Shown here piece by piece: positions 8,892 to 18,720 of a stretch of DNA of 64,000 bases. The stretch covers positions 124,001 to 188,000 of the forward strand of contig NZ_JAGTPK010000001.1 of assembly GCF_021147775.1 (NCBI RefSeq). The letters run 5' to 3'. This DNA is from Pseudomonas californiensis. Its GTDB lineage: Bacteria; Pseudomonadota; Gammaproteobacteria; Pseudomonadales; Pseudomonadaceae. How positions within the stretch are numbered: position 1 is the stretch's first letter; each line of letters opens with the position of its first letter. The position numbers and the translations under genes were made by a program. Below the pieces are notes generated by a model. The model had not been told where the DNA came from. It worked only from the letters and a program-made list of their open reading frames with translations, and made no database searches.

Positions 8892-10137
8892 GCTTGGCGG
8901 CTGCTCTTTTGGGTTTGGCCAGCCATTCACGCCCTTTGAGCATGCCATGCCAATAGAGCGGCGGCAGTACGCGCTCTTTCAGCCACCAGGCCAGCCGTGT
9001 GGGTTGGCGTCCGTCGAACAGCCAGAGCGGAAAGCTGGGCGCGACCTTGCCGCCGTAGGTGAATTCGGCGAGGACAATCTTGCCTTTCTCGACCGTCAGC
9101 GGGCACGAGCCGTAGCCGTCATAGACCGCCGGTTGCCCTTTGCGGCCCAGCGCGATCAGCACATTGCTGGCCACTACGGGCGCCTGTTTGCGGGCTGCCG
9201 CTGCGGTTTTTGCGTTGGTGGTATTGGTCGCGTCGCCCAGGCCGTGAACGTTGGCGAACTGACGATGGCGCAAGGTTGCAGGGTCGACATCCACCCAGCC
9301 AGCCGCATCGGCCAGCGGGCTGTTGCGGATAAAGTCGGGAGCGGTCTGTGGCGGTACGACATGGAGCATGTCAAAGCCTTGCTCCACGGTTTCGCTGCTG
9401 CCGTCCGGCAGGGTGCGGATGAACGTGGCGCGCTTCGCAGGCCCGTCAACGGCTACCAGCCGTTGGTTGAACTGGAGGTCGATTGCGTAACGCTCGACAT
9501 ACTTCATCAGCGCAGGCACGTAGTCCGCGACCCCGAACAATACCCCGCCTGCGTTATAGAACTGAGTATTGATCTGCCCCAGCCGACCGGTTTTCAGCCA
9601 GTGGTCACAGGACAGGTACATCGCCTTCTGTGGCGCGCCGGCGCACTTGATCGGCATTGGCGGCTGGGTGAACAGGGCACGTCCCTGCTTGAGGCCCTGC
9701 ACCAGCTCCCAGGTATAGGCTGCCAGGTCATAGCGGTAGTTGGAGGTAACGCCGTTGGAACCCAGCGTTTCTGGCAGACCGTCGATGGCTGCCCAATCCA
9801 GCTTCAGGCCGGGGCAGACCACCAGTTGCTGATAGCCGAGTGCGCGCCCGTCCGCCAGCGTTACGATGTTGTTTTGCGGCTCGAAGGTCGCGACGGCGTC
9901 CTTGATCCAGGTCACGCCCCTGGGGATCAACGAGGCCATGCTGCGTGCGGTCGACTGTGGCTCGAACATCCCCGCACCGACCATCGTCCAGCCTGGCTGA
10001 TAGTAATGAGTGTCGGCGGGGTCAACGAGCGTAATGCTCAGTGACGAATCGCGGGCGAGCAGGCTGGCGGCGGTCGCGATGCCGGCAGCACCACCGCCGA
10101 CAATCAGGATCTGGCAGGCAAGGCTTGGTGGTTTCAT
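8884..10137 (-). CDS. sqr: Type II sulfide:quinone oxidoreductase
   Basis: 417 residues from ATG 10137. FAD motif ILIVGGGAAGIATAASLLAR at the N-terminus. The redox cysteines match the SQOR (type II) pattern: Cys165 in PIKCAGAPQKAMYLS and Cys345 in YDGYGSCPL. It oxidises sulfide to sulfane sulfur and reduces the quinone pool at the cytoplasmic face of the membrane. It lies between a persulfide dioxygenase-like gene and a TauE exporter, forming a sulfide detoxification operon. An earlier ATG at 10155 exists; 10137 starts directly before the FAD domain. Confidence 0.9.
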   Translation of the reverse strand: MKPPSLACQILIVGGGAAGIATAASLLARDSSLSITLVDPADTHYYQPGWTMVGAGMFEPQSTARSMASLIPRGVTWIKDAVATFEPQNNIVTLADGRALGYQQLVVCPGLKLDWAAIDGLPETLGSNGVTSNYRYDLAAYTWELVQGLKQGRALFTQPPMPIKCAGAPQKAMYLSCDHWLKTGRLGQINTQFYNAGGVLFGVADYVPALMKYVERYAIDLQFNQRLVAVDGPAKRATFIRTLPDGSSETVEQGFDMLHVVPPQTAPDFIRNSPLADAAGWVDVDPATLRHRQFANVHGLGDATNTTNAKTAAAARKQAPVVASNVLIALGRKGQPAVYDGYGSCPLTVEKGKIVLAEFTYGGKVAPSFPLWLFDGRQPTRLAWWLKERVLPPLYWHGMLKGREWLAKPKRAAAKHG

Positions 10138-10161
10138 TTCAGGTTCCGAAAGCAAATGGCT

Positions 10162-11046
10162 TCAAAGGACGTTGAGCGGGATTTTCAGGTAACTGACGCC
10201 ATCTTCTTCAGGCTCCGGAAAGTGGCCGCAGCGCATGTTGACCTGCACCGAGGGCAGCATCAGCACCGGCATTTCCAGCGTGGCGTCGCGGGCTTCGCGC
10301 ATCTCGACGAAGGCGGCTTCGCTGATCCCGTCATGCACATGGATATTGTCGGCCCGCTGTTCGGCGACCGTGGTCATGTACTTCAGCTCCCGCCCGTCAG
10401 GCAGATAGTCGTGACACATGAACAGCAGTGTCTGGGGTGGCAGGGCCAGGAGTCTGTGAATGGAGCGATACAGCGTGCGCGCATCGGCGCCGGGAAAATC
10501 GCAGCGTGCCGTGCCGTAGTCGGGCATGAACAACGTGTCGCCCACGAACGCCACCTGTTCCTCGCCAAGCTCGATCACATAGCTCATGCACGCAGGTGTG
10601 TGCCCGGGCGTATGCAGCGCTTTTGCCTGAAGCGTGCCAATGTTGAACGAAGCATCGTCTTCCAGCAGCACGTCGAACTGGCTGCCGTTGCGGGCAAAGT
10701 CAGCCGGTGCATTGAACAGTTTGCCGAACGTCTCCTGCACATCCCTGATGTGGCTGCCTATCGCGATCCGGCCGCCCAGTTTGCGTTTCAGGTAAGCCGC
10801 TGCCGACATATGGTCGGCATGCACATGCGTTTCCAGAATCCACTGTACCGAAGCCTGCAGATCGCGAACTCGTTCGATCATCCGGTCAGCCGACTCGGTG
10901 CGGGTGCGTCCGGATTTAGGGTCGTAATCGAGCACGCTGTCGATCAGTGCGCATTGCCTGGTGGCAAGATCCAGAACCAGGTAGCTGATGGTCCAGGTGG
11001 CGTGGTCGAAGAGCGCCTCGACGTAGAGTTTTTCACCGATGATCAT
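10162..11046 (-). CDS. MBL-fold persulfide dioxygenase-like protein (Blh type)
   Basis: 294 residues. Metal motif THVHADH (His74, His76, Asp78, His79) and a second histidine in HTPGHTPACMSYV, then FVGDTLFMPDYGTAR, match the Blh/persulfide dioxygenase branch of the metallo-beta-lactamase superfamily. Expected reaction: oxidation of glutathione persulfide to sulfite with non-haem iron. I use ATG 11046 behind GGGGATTC; the longer frame to 11142 would begin inside the candidate sigma-54 promoter. First gene of the sulfur operon, 24 bp before sqr. Confidence 0.88.
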   Translation of the reverse strand: MIIGEKLYVEALFDHATWTISYLVLDLATRQCALIDSVLDYDPKSGRTRTESADRMIERVRDLQASVQWILETHVHADHMSAAAYLKRKLGGRIAIGSHIRDVQETFGKLFNAPADFARNGSQFDVLLEDDASFNIGTLQAKALHTPGHTPACMSYVIELGEEQVAFVGDTLFMPDYGTARCDFPGADARTLYRSIHRLLALPPQTLLFMCHDYLPDGRELKYMTTVAEQRADNIHVHDGISEAAFVEMREARDATLEMPVLMLPSVQVNMRCGHFPEPEEDGVSYLKIPLNVL

Positions 11047-11126
11047 GTATGAATCCCCATCGCTGTTAATCGCTTGAATGCCCGTTCTGACAGGCAGGGC
11101 GGTTGGCAGCCTTTGCCAATAGCGTC

Positions 11127-11141
11127 TCAATAAGCGTGCCA
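11127..11141 (-). promoter_or_regulatory. Candidate sigma-54 (-24/-12) promoter for the sulfide operon
   Basis: On the minus strand the sequence reads TGGCACGCTTATTGA: a perfect -24 box TGGCACG, with TTGA in the -12 position where TTGC is the consensus. Transcription would begin about 70 bases before the dioxygenase start. The divergent gene encodes a sigma-54 activator, which supports the call. The -12 mismatch keeps it tentative. Confidence 0.55.
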
Positions 11142-11229
11142 ATGCAGCTTGATGTACCTGAAGCCCAGTAAATGCTGGGGTTTATGTTGCCTTGGATGCT
11201 AAGCCGAGCACTCTCTCGAACAGAACGAC

Positions 11230-11275
11230 TGCCACTTTCTGGCAGTCAGTTGGCAGTCCATGGCAGAGTTTGGCA
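11230..11275. promoter_or_regulatory. TGGCA repeat array, likely activator (FisR) binding region
   Basis: TGGCA occurs at 11240, 11251, 11261 and 11271, spacing 11, 10 and 10 bases, and the inverted copy TGCCA at 11230 forms a TGCCA-N5-TGGCA palindrome with the first. Spacing of one helical turn puts all copies on one face of the DNA. The array is about 90-150 bp upstream of the candidate sigma-54 promoter, the usual enhancer distance, and 42 bp from the regulator start, so it may also mediate autoregulation. Confidence 0.6.
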
Positions 11276-11316
11276 GGCATATGCGGTAAGCTGCGCCGAA
11301 CCCGACAGGAGCGACC

Positions 11317-12630
11317 ATGTCCGTTATCGCCACCGACTTTCCCGGCAGCCGCATGCAGTCCCTGGTGTCGTATCTCGAACACGACGGCAGACCGACCATT
11401 GTTCTGGATACCGACTACAACATCATTGCGGCCAACACTGCCTATCAGCGGCAGTTCGGTGTGGAAGGCTCGCCGCACGTGGGCGAAAAGTGCTATCGCG
11501 TGTCGCATCAGTTTGCGGTGCCCTGTGATCAGGCGGGCGAGCACTGCCCCATGCGCAAGGCCCACGAGACGAAGCTGCCCGAGCGCTTGCTGCATATTCA
11601 CCATACGCCCCGTGGGCCTGAACATGTCGATGTGGAGCTGAGGCCTATTCTGGGTGATCAGGGCGAAGTGATCGCCTATGTCGAACGGCTGAGCTCGGTG
11701 GCTGTTGCTTCAGTTCAGCCACAGCAGCACGGGCTGGTAGGTCGTTCAACTGCGTTCAAGGCGGTGCTGGGCGCGCTGCAGCGTGCGGCGCCCGCGCAGA
11801 TACCGGTGCTGCTGCAAGGTGAGTCCGGCACCGGCAAGGAATTGTTTGCGCGCGCCCTGCACGCCAGCAGCTCGCGAGCCGACGGGCCGTTGGTGGTGGT
11901 CGATTGCACCGGGCTGACGGAGTCGCTGCTGGAGAGCGAGCTGTTCGGCTATGAGAAAGGTGCGTTCACCGGAGCTTTACAACGCAAGACGGGGTTGGCC
12001 GAGGCGGCACATGGCGGCACGCTGTTTCTGGATGAAATTGGCGAAGTGCCTTTGGCCATGCAGGTCAAACTGTTGAGGCTGATCGAGTCCGGCAGCTTTC
12101 GACCCGTAGGCAGCCTGCGTACGGTGCACTCGGATTTTCGTCTGGTGGCCGCGACCCATAAGCCGCTCAAGGAGATGGTGGCCGATGGCAGTTTTCGCCA
12201 AGACCTGTTCTATCGCATCAACGCCTTTCCGATCCGCCTGCCTGCGTTGCGCGAACGTGCTCAAGACCTGCCGCTGCTGATCGACAGCCTGCTGCAGCGC
12301 ACGTCTCAGGGCAGCACAACGCGGGTTGATGCCGAGGCAATGAAGCTGCTGAGCTTTTACAACTATCCAGGCAACATTCGTGAGCTGCGCAATATCCTTG
12401 AGCGCGCACGGCTGTTTACCGATGACGGCGTGATCCGTGCGCAGGATTTGCCCGCCGAAGTGCGCGGGCACAGTGAAGCCAGTCGTGCGGCGCCGCGTCG
12501 TCAGGATGACGGTCTGGAGCAACTGGCCCACGCGCTGAGTGTCTTCAAAGGCTCGCGCAGCGAGTTGGCGAAGGAGCTGGGGCTCAGCGAGCGCACCTTG
12601 TATAGGCGTTTGCGGGCGCTCGGTTACTGA
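11317..12630 (+). CDS. fisR: FisR-type sigma-54-dependent activator (sulfane sulfur sensor)
   Basis: 437 residues: a PAS-like sensor (about 15-125) with Cys59, Cys70 and Cys77, a central AAA+ domain (about 145-375) with Walker A GESGTGKE, the sigma-54 contact loop GAFTGA and Walker [10 protein letters not shown], and a Fis-type HTH ([20 protein letters not shown]) at the end. The three-cysteine spacing (11 and 7) is the one I recall for FisR of Cupriavidus, which senses sulfane sulfur. It is divergent from the dioxygenase-sqr-tauE operon, its probable target. Sensor ligand and target are inferred. Confidence 0.85.
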   Translation: MSVIATDFPGSRMQSLVSYLEHDGRPTIVLDTDYNIIAANTAYQRQFGVEGSPHVGEKCYRVSHQFAVPCDQAGEHCPMRKAHETKLPERLLHIHHTPRGPEHVDVELRPILGDQGEVIAYVERLSSVAVASVQPQQHGLVGRSTAFKAVLGALQRAAPAQIPVLLQGESGTGKELFARALHASSSRADGPLVVVDCTGLTESLLESELFGYEKGAFTGALQRKTGLAEAAHGGTLFLDEIGEVPLAMQVKLLRLIESGSFRPVGSLRTVHSDFRLVAATHKPLKEMVADGSFRQDLFYRINAFPIRLPALRERAQDLPLLIDSLLQRTSQGSTTRVDAEAMKLLSFYNYPGNIRELRNILERARLFTDDGVIRAQDLPAEVRGHSEASRAAPRRQDDGLEQLAHALSVFKGSRSELAKELGLSERTLYRRLRALGY

Positions 12631-12659
12631 CAGGGCATCGGTGCTTGCACGGCCGATGT

Positions 12660-13265
<606 letters not shown>

Positions 13266-13281
13266 TCAATATTGAGGCTGG

Positions 13282-15291
13282 TTAGCGTTTCAGCATGGCG
13301 CGAATATCGGCCAGAGCAGTGTTGCCACGCACGGCTTTGACTTCCGTCGGCGTGTCGTCGTTACCTTCCCAGGCCAGATCGTCCGGAGGCAATTCATCCA
13401 GAAAACGGCTGGGCGCACAGTCGATGATCTCGCCGTACTGCTTGCGCTTGGCGGCGAAGGTGAACGCCAATGTCTGACGTGCCCGGGTGATGCCGACATA
13501 GGCCAGACGACGCTCTTCTTCGATGGTGTCGGCCTCGATGCTGGAACGGTGCGGCAGGATTTCTTCTTCCATGCCCATGATGAATACGTAGGGAAATTCC
13601 AGGCCCTTGGACGCATGCAGAGTCATCATCTGCACGCCCTCGGCGCCGTCTTCCTCTTCTTGCTGACGTTCGAGCATGTCACGTAGCACCAGCTTGCCGA
13701 TGGCTTCTTCGATGGTCATGCCACCTTCTTCGTCCTTCTCCAGCGTGTTCTTCAACGCTTCGATCAGGAACCAGACGTTGTTCATGCGGTAGTCGGCGGC
13801 TTTTTCGCTGGAGCTGTTCTGGCGCAGCCAGTTCTCGTAGTCGATGTCCATAACCATGCTGCGCAGCGCGGCGATGGGGTCGTTCTGTGCGCATTGCTGG
13901 CGTACGCCATCCATCCAGCGTTTGAAGCGCTGCAAGCGGTCGGTATAACGGCTGTCCAGATGCTCGCCAAGGCCGATTTCTTCGGTGGCGGCGTACATCG
14001 ACACCTTGCGCTCGGTGGCGTAGTTACCGAGTTTTTCCAGTGTGGTGGAGCCTATTTCCCTACGTGGAACGTTGATCACACGCAGGAAGGCGTTGTCGTC
14101 GTCCGGGTTCACCAGCAGGCGGAAGTAAGCCATCAGGTCTTTCACTTCCTGACGGCCAAAGAAGCTGTTGCCGCCTGACAGACGATACGGAACCTGATGG
14201 TGCTGCAGTTTCAGCTCGATCAGCTTGGCCTGATAGTTACCGCGATACAGGATAGCGAAGTCGCTGTAAGGCCGATCGGTACGCAGGTGCAGCGTCAGGA
14301 TTTCCATGGCAACCCGCTCGGCCTCGGCGTCTTCATTACGACAACGAATGACCCGAATCTCGTCACCGTGGCCCATTTCTGACCACAGCTGCTTTTCGAA
14401 CGCGTGCGGGTTGTTGGAGATCAGCACGTTGGCGCAACGCAGGATGCGGCTGGTGGAACGGTAGTTCTGCTCCAGCATGACCACCTTCAACGACGGGTAA
14501 TCATCCTTGAGCAGCATCAGGTTTTCAGGCCGCGCACCGCGCCAGGCGTAGATCGATTGATCGTCGTCGCCCACTACCGTGAACTGGTGGCGCGAGCCGA
14601 TCAGCAGCTTCACCAGCAGGTACTGGCTGGCGTTGGTGTCCTGATATTCGTCGACCAGCAGATAGCGAACCTTGTTCTGCCACTTTTCGAGAATGTCGGC
14701 GTGTTCCTGGAACAGCTTGACCGGCAGCAGGATCAGGTCGTCGAAGTCCACCGCGTTATAGGCTTTGAGCGTGCGCTGATAATGGGTGTAGACGATGGCT
14801 GCGGTCTGCTCCTTGGGATTGCGTGCGTTCTCCAGCGCCTCGGGGGGTAGGATCAGATCGTTTTTCCAGGAGCCGATCATGTTCTTGATTTCGTCGACGC
14901 CGTCCTCGCCCGAGTACTCTTTCTGCATGATGTCGGTCATCAGAGCCTTGACATCGGTCTCGTCAAAAATCGAGAAACCCGGCTTGTAGCCCAGCCGCGT
15001 GTGTTCCTTGCGGATGATGTTGAGGCCCAGATTGTGGAACGTCGATACCGTCAGGCCGCGCCCTTCGCTGCCCTTGAGCAGAGTGCCGACCCGCTCCTTC
15101 ATCTCCCGCGCGGCCTTGTTGGTGAAGGTCATGGCGACGATGTACTGGGCGCGAATACCGCAGTTCTGGATCAGGTGCGCGATCTTGCGGGTGATCACGC
15201 TGGTCTTGCCGGAACCCGCGCCGGCGAGCACCAAAAGAGGGCCGCCGACGTAGTTCACGGCTTCCTGTTGCCGGGGATTGAGTCGGGACAT
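13282..15291 (-). CDS. rep: ATP-dependent DNA helicase Rep
   Basis: 669 residues from ATG 15291 (MSRLNPRQQEAVNYV), full length for Rep. Superfamily 1A motifs: Walker A AGAGSGKT at residues 23-30, VDEYQDTN (motif II), VVGDDDQSIYAWRGA (motif III) and VQMMTLHASKGLEFPYV (motif V). A 3'-5' helicase assisting replication-fork progression. A longer frame to 15327 adds 12 residues without a better ribosome site. Rep and UvrD are paralogues; the start and the position beside xpt favour Rep. Confidence 0.95.
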   Translation of the reverse strand: MSRLNPRQQEAVNYVGGPLLVLAGAGSGKTSVITRKIAHLIQNCGIRAQYIVAMTFTNKAAREMKERVGTLLKGSEGRGLTVSTFHNLGLNIIRKEHTRLGYKPGFSIFDETDVKALMTDIMQKEYSGEDGVDEIKNMIGSWKNDLILPPEALENARNPKEQTAAIVYTHYQRTLKAYNAVDFDDLILLPVKLFQEHADILEKWQNKVRYLLVDEYQDTNASQYLLVKLLIGSRHQFTVVGDDDQSIYAWRGARPENLMLLKDDYPSLKVVMLEQNYRSTSRILRCANVLISNNPHAFEKQLWSEMGHGDEIRVIRCRNEDAEAERVAMEILTLHLRTDRPYSDFAILYRGNYQAKLIELKLQHHQVPYRLSGGNSFFGRQEVKDLMAYFRLLVNPDDDNAFLRVINVPRREIGSTTLEKLGNYATERKVSMYAATEEIGLGEHLDSRYTDRLQRFKRWMDGVRQQCAQNDPIAALRSMVMDIDYENWLRQNSSSEKAADYRMNNVWFLIEALKNTLEKDEEGGMTIEEAIGKLVLRDMLERQQEEEDGAEGVQMMTLHASKGLEFPYVFIMGMEEEILPHRSSIEADTIEEERRLAYVGITRARQTLAFTFAAKRKQYGEIIDCAPSRFLDELPPDDLAWEGNDDTPTEVKAVRGNTALADIRAMLKR

Positions 15292-15493
15292 GACGTATAG
15301 AGGGTCGCTTGCGAAAAGGTCGGGCATTTTAACAGGCCCACACGTTTATGCAGCGATCATCGTAGAAATGCAGTGACGGCTATCTAATTTTTCTGTTTTT
15401 GTTACATTTGCGCCCCGACGAGACGATATGTGTACGGTTGTGCTATCTCGAAAGTGCTGCCTCCGGTTTTTCCTTTGATCTTAGGAAGTTAGA

Positions 15494-17158
15494 TTGCCTA
15501 CGCCTGTCGAGCCCTTGCGGTTGTTGCTGCTGGCACAAGAGCCATCCTGGCAGTCGCTGTTGAGCGACTGCCTGACCGATCCGGGCAGCCCCATAACGCT
15601 GGTGCACGCCACTCACTGGGGTGCGTTGAGCGACCAGTACGCCAATGAGCGCAACACGGTGCTGTTGACGACCCCTAGCCTGCAGCCGCTCACCGGCAGT
15701 TGCGTGCTGCCCATGGTGGTGTTGCTGGAAGAAGAGCCCCTCGTTGGGCCCGTTGGCGTCAACGACTGGCTGGTGCGCGGTACGCTCACCAGCGACGGGC
15801 TGCGCCGTTGCCTGCGTTACGTTCATGAGCGCAGTCTGCTGGAAGAAACCCTGCGGCGGCTCGCTGGGCAGGATCCGTTGACCGGTATCGCCAACCGCCA
15901 GGGTTTTCAGGCGCTGCTGGCGGCTCGTCTGGACAGTGGCATCGGAATGGCCCTGGGGCATCTGGACCTGGACAACTTCCGGCGCGCCAATGACTCGCTT
16001 GGCCATCAGGCTGGCGACCGTCTCATTCTGCAAGTCGTCGCGCGTTTGAAGAACGAACTCGGGGCTGGCGATCAGATTGCCCGACTGGGCGGCGATGAAT
16101 TTGCGTTGTTGATCGACACTCGGTGCGGTGCAGAGCGTGCAGCGCAGTTGGCGGAGCGCATCACCGACGCATTGTCCGAACCCTACTGGATTGACGGTGA
16201 AAGCCTGTTGCTGGGGTGTAGCCTTGGCGTGGCCCATACGCAAGCCCAGGCTGGCCCCGACCCGCTGATGTGGCATGCCCATATCGCCATGCGCCAGGCG
16301 AAAAGTATTCAAGGCTGTACCTTCCATCTATTCGACGACAGCATCAATCGTAACGCTCGCAGCCTGGCGGACCTGGAAGGCGAGCTGCGCCGTGGCCTGC
16401 GTCGCGACGAGATGGAGCTGCATTATCAGCCACGTCTGTGCCTGAGCAGCGGGCGCATCCTCGGCCTGGAAGCGCTGGTACGCTGGCGTCATCCAGAACG
16501 CGGGCTGCTGGCGCCGAGCGAATTTGTGCCGCTGGCCGAGCAGAGTGGCCTGATTGTGCCGTTGGGCTACTGGGTTATCTACCGTGCCCTGCGTGACATG
16601 CAGGCATTGCGCGAGCAAGGCTTCGAGCCTTTGCACATGGCGATCAACCTGTCGTTCCGACAGTTCCAGGACAGTCAGTTGTTGGCGACCTTGAACCGCC
16701 TGATAGATGAGCACCACGTCGACGCGCGCTGGCTTGAGTTCGAGTTGACCGAGACCGCAGTCATGCGTCGCAGCGAACAGGTCCGCCAGACCATGGATGC
16801 ACTGGGAAGGTTGGGCGTACGCTTTTCACTGGACGACTTCGGCACCGGGTATTCATCGTTCATGCACCTCAACAGCCTGCCGATCACGTTGCTCAAGATC
16901 GACAAAAGCTTTGTCGGCGAGATGGAATCGCGCGTGGAGAACCGCAAACTGGTCCACGCCATGATCAACCTCGCCCACAACCTGAATCTGCACGTCGTGG
17001 CCGAGGGGGTGGAAACCGCCGAACAGCTCGCGCTGCTGCGCAGTTTCAAGTGTGATCAAGTGCAGGGATACCTGATCAGCCGGCCGCTGCCGATGGCCGA
17101 CCTGGTGGCGTACCTGACGTCGGGTGCCGGTCAGTACGACGTTTCGATCTCAGGGTAA
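15494..17158 (+). CDS. Diguanylate cyclase/phosphodiesterase (GGDEF-EAL)
   Basis: 554 residues: a receiver-like N-terminal region lacking a clear phospho-acceptor, a GGDEF domain with intact GGDEF (about residue 199, ARLGGDEFALL) and an EAL domain (LGLEALVRW near 325; DDFGTGYSS; VVAEGVETAEQ). EAL catalytic motifs look complete, so c-di-GMP hydrolysis is likely; the GGDEF half could be active or serve as a GTP sensor. The start is TTG 15494 after AGGAAG. No membrane segments. Divergent from rep. Confidence 0.88.
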   Translation: MPTPVEPLRLLLLAQEPSWQSLLSDCLTDPGSPITLVHATHWGALSDQYANERNTVLLTTPSLQPLTGSCVLPMVVLLEEEPLVGPVGVNDWLVRGTLTSDGLRRCLRYVHERSLLEETLRRLAGQDPLTGIANRQGFQALLAARLDSGIGMALGHLDLDNFRRANDSLGHQAGDRLILQVVARLKNELGAGDQIARLGGDEFALLIDTRCGAERAAQLAERITDALSEPYWIDGESLLLGCSLGVAHTQAQAGPDPLMWHAHIAMRQAKSIQGCTFHLFDDSINRNARSLADLEGELRRGLRRDEMELHYQPRLCLSSGRILGLEALVRWRHPERGLLAPSEFVPLAEQSGLIVPLGYWVIYRALRDMQALREQGFEPLHMAINLSFRQFQDSQLLATLNRLIDEHHVDARWLEFELTETAVMRRSEQVRQTMDALGRLGVRFSLDDFGTGYSSFMHLNSLPITLLKIDKSFVGEMESRVENRKLVHAMINLAHNLNLHVVAEGVETAEQLALLRSFKCDQVQGYLISRPLPMADLVAYLTSGAGQYDVSISG

Positions 17159-17180
17159 GCCGCCTTGCTTTGCGCAGCGA

Positions 17181-18563
17181 TTACCCGGCAACGGCAACGC
17201 CTGGGTTCTCCTTGCGCAATAGCCGGGCGGTTTTCCATTCGAACGCATACGTCAGCGCGCCCGCTGAGCAGAACAGCCCCAGCGCCAGGCCCCACCAGAC
17301 ACCCGGAGCGCCAGCGTCGGCGTAAAAGCCCAGCAGCCAGGCGGCGGGCGCGGCGACCAGCCAGTAGCAGGCCAGCCCGATCAGAAAGGTGGTCCGCGCG
17401 TCCTTGAGGCCGCGAATCGCGCCCATGGCGATGGTTTGCGTGCCGTCAAAAAACTCGAACCACGCGGCAATGGCCAGCAACTTCACCGCCATGACGACGA
17501 TTTCAGCAAATGCCGGGTCGTTGATGTCGAGGAACAAACCAATGATCTGGTGCGGGGCCAGCCAGAACAAAAGTCCGAACAGCAGCATGACCGTGCCGCC
17601 GAAGCCGATGCCCAGCCGGCCAGCCAGGCGCGCCATCAGCATATTGCCCGCCCCGTAGTGCTGGCCGATGCGCATGGTCACCGCATAGGAAATCCCGACC
17701 GGGATCATGAACGCCATCGAAACCGTCTGCAGCGCGATCTGGTGTGCCGCCATCTGTGTGCTGCCCATCGCGCCCATGCAAAACGCTGCGAACGTGAACA
17801 GCCCCACCTCCACAGCGTAGGTTCCGCCAATCGGCAGGCCCAGACGCCACAGTTCACTCAAGTGGCTGCGCGACAGTTTTGAAAGCCCTTTGCTGATCGG
17901 ATAGGCCGCGTAAGCGGGGTGCCGCCGTATATGCAGTGCAAGGGCAAGCGCCATGCAATTGGTCACCACTGCGGTTACCAGGCCGATCCCCATCAAGCCT
18001 AGATTGGGCAGGCCGAACCATTGATGGATCAGGGCATAATTGAGGACGAAGTTGGCAACTGCGCCTGCGAGGCTGATCGTCATCACCGGGCCGGCGCGTC
18101 CTAGCGCGCTGGTGAAGCCGCGTAATGCCATGAAGCTGAGCAGACCCGGCAGGGCGAATGGCAATGTGATCAGAAATTGAGCAGCCATGTGCACGTTGGC
18201 TTCAGCCTGACCAAATTGCAGCAGGATCGGTTCAAGGTTCCACAGCAGCAATGCTGCGACCAGAGCCATGCCCCAGGCCAGCCACAAACCGGCTTGAGTC
18301 AGCCGTGTCGCGCCTTCGGTATCTCCCGCGCCGTGACGAATCGACACCAGCGTACCGACCGCCGCCATCACACCCACGCAGAAGAACGAGACAAAACTGT
18401 ATGTCGCAGCCCCCAGGCCACCGCCAGCCAAGGCTTCGGGACCGATCTTGCCCATCATTACGGTGTCAGTGAACACCATCAACATGTGCGCCATTTGCGA
18501 CGCGATCAACGGTCCGGCCAGGCGCAGGATGATCCAGAGTTCTTTGAAGGCGGGCTGTTGCAT
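17181..18563 (-). CDS. MATE-family multidrug/Na+ antiporter
   Basis: 460 residues with twelve hydrophobic segments. N-terminal RLAGPLIASQMAHMLMVFTD with the MMGKIGPEALAGGGLG segment is characteristic of NorM-type MATE pumps. Expected role: efflux of cationic compounds driven by Na+ or H+. Divergent from a LysR regulator with 157 bp between them, so that regulator may control it. Convergent with the GGDEF-EAL gene. Confidence 0.9.
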   Translation of the reverse strand: MQQPAFKELWIILRLAGPLIASQMAHMLMVFTDTVMMGKIGPEALAGGGLGAATYSFVSFFCVGVMAAVGTLVSIRHGAGDTEGATRLTQAGLWLAWGMALVAALLLWNLEPILLQFGQAEANVHMAAQFLITLPFALPGLLSFMALRGFTSALGRAGPVMTISLAGAVANFVLNYALIHQWFGLPNLGLMGIGLVTAVVTNCMALALALHIRRHPAYAAYPISKGLSKLSRSHLSELWRLGLPIGGTYAVEVGLFTFAAFCMGAMGSTQMAAHQIALQTVSMAFMIPVGISYAVTMRIGQHYGAGNMLMARLAGRLGIGFGGTVMLLFGLLFWLAPHQIIGLFLDINDPAFAEIVVMAVKLLAIAAWFEFFDGTQTIAMGAIRGLKDARTTFLIGLACYWLVAAPAAWLLGFYADAGAPGVWWGLALGLFCSAGALTYAFEWKTARLLRKENPGVAVAG

Positions 18564-18720
18564 GATCGTGATGCTCTAGGCAGGTGGACTGGTGAGCCGC
18601 TTATTGTCAGCATTTAACCGCACAGGCACAAAACGATAAATGCGATGCTCAGCATGACTAAAACTCATGCGAACGGTTTTACGGTAGATTAGCTGCTCAA
18701 CGCACGCAGGAAAGCGTCAC

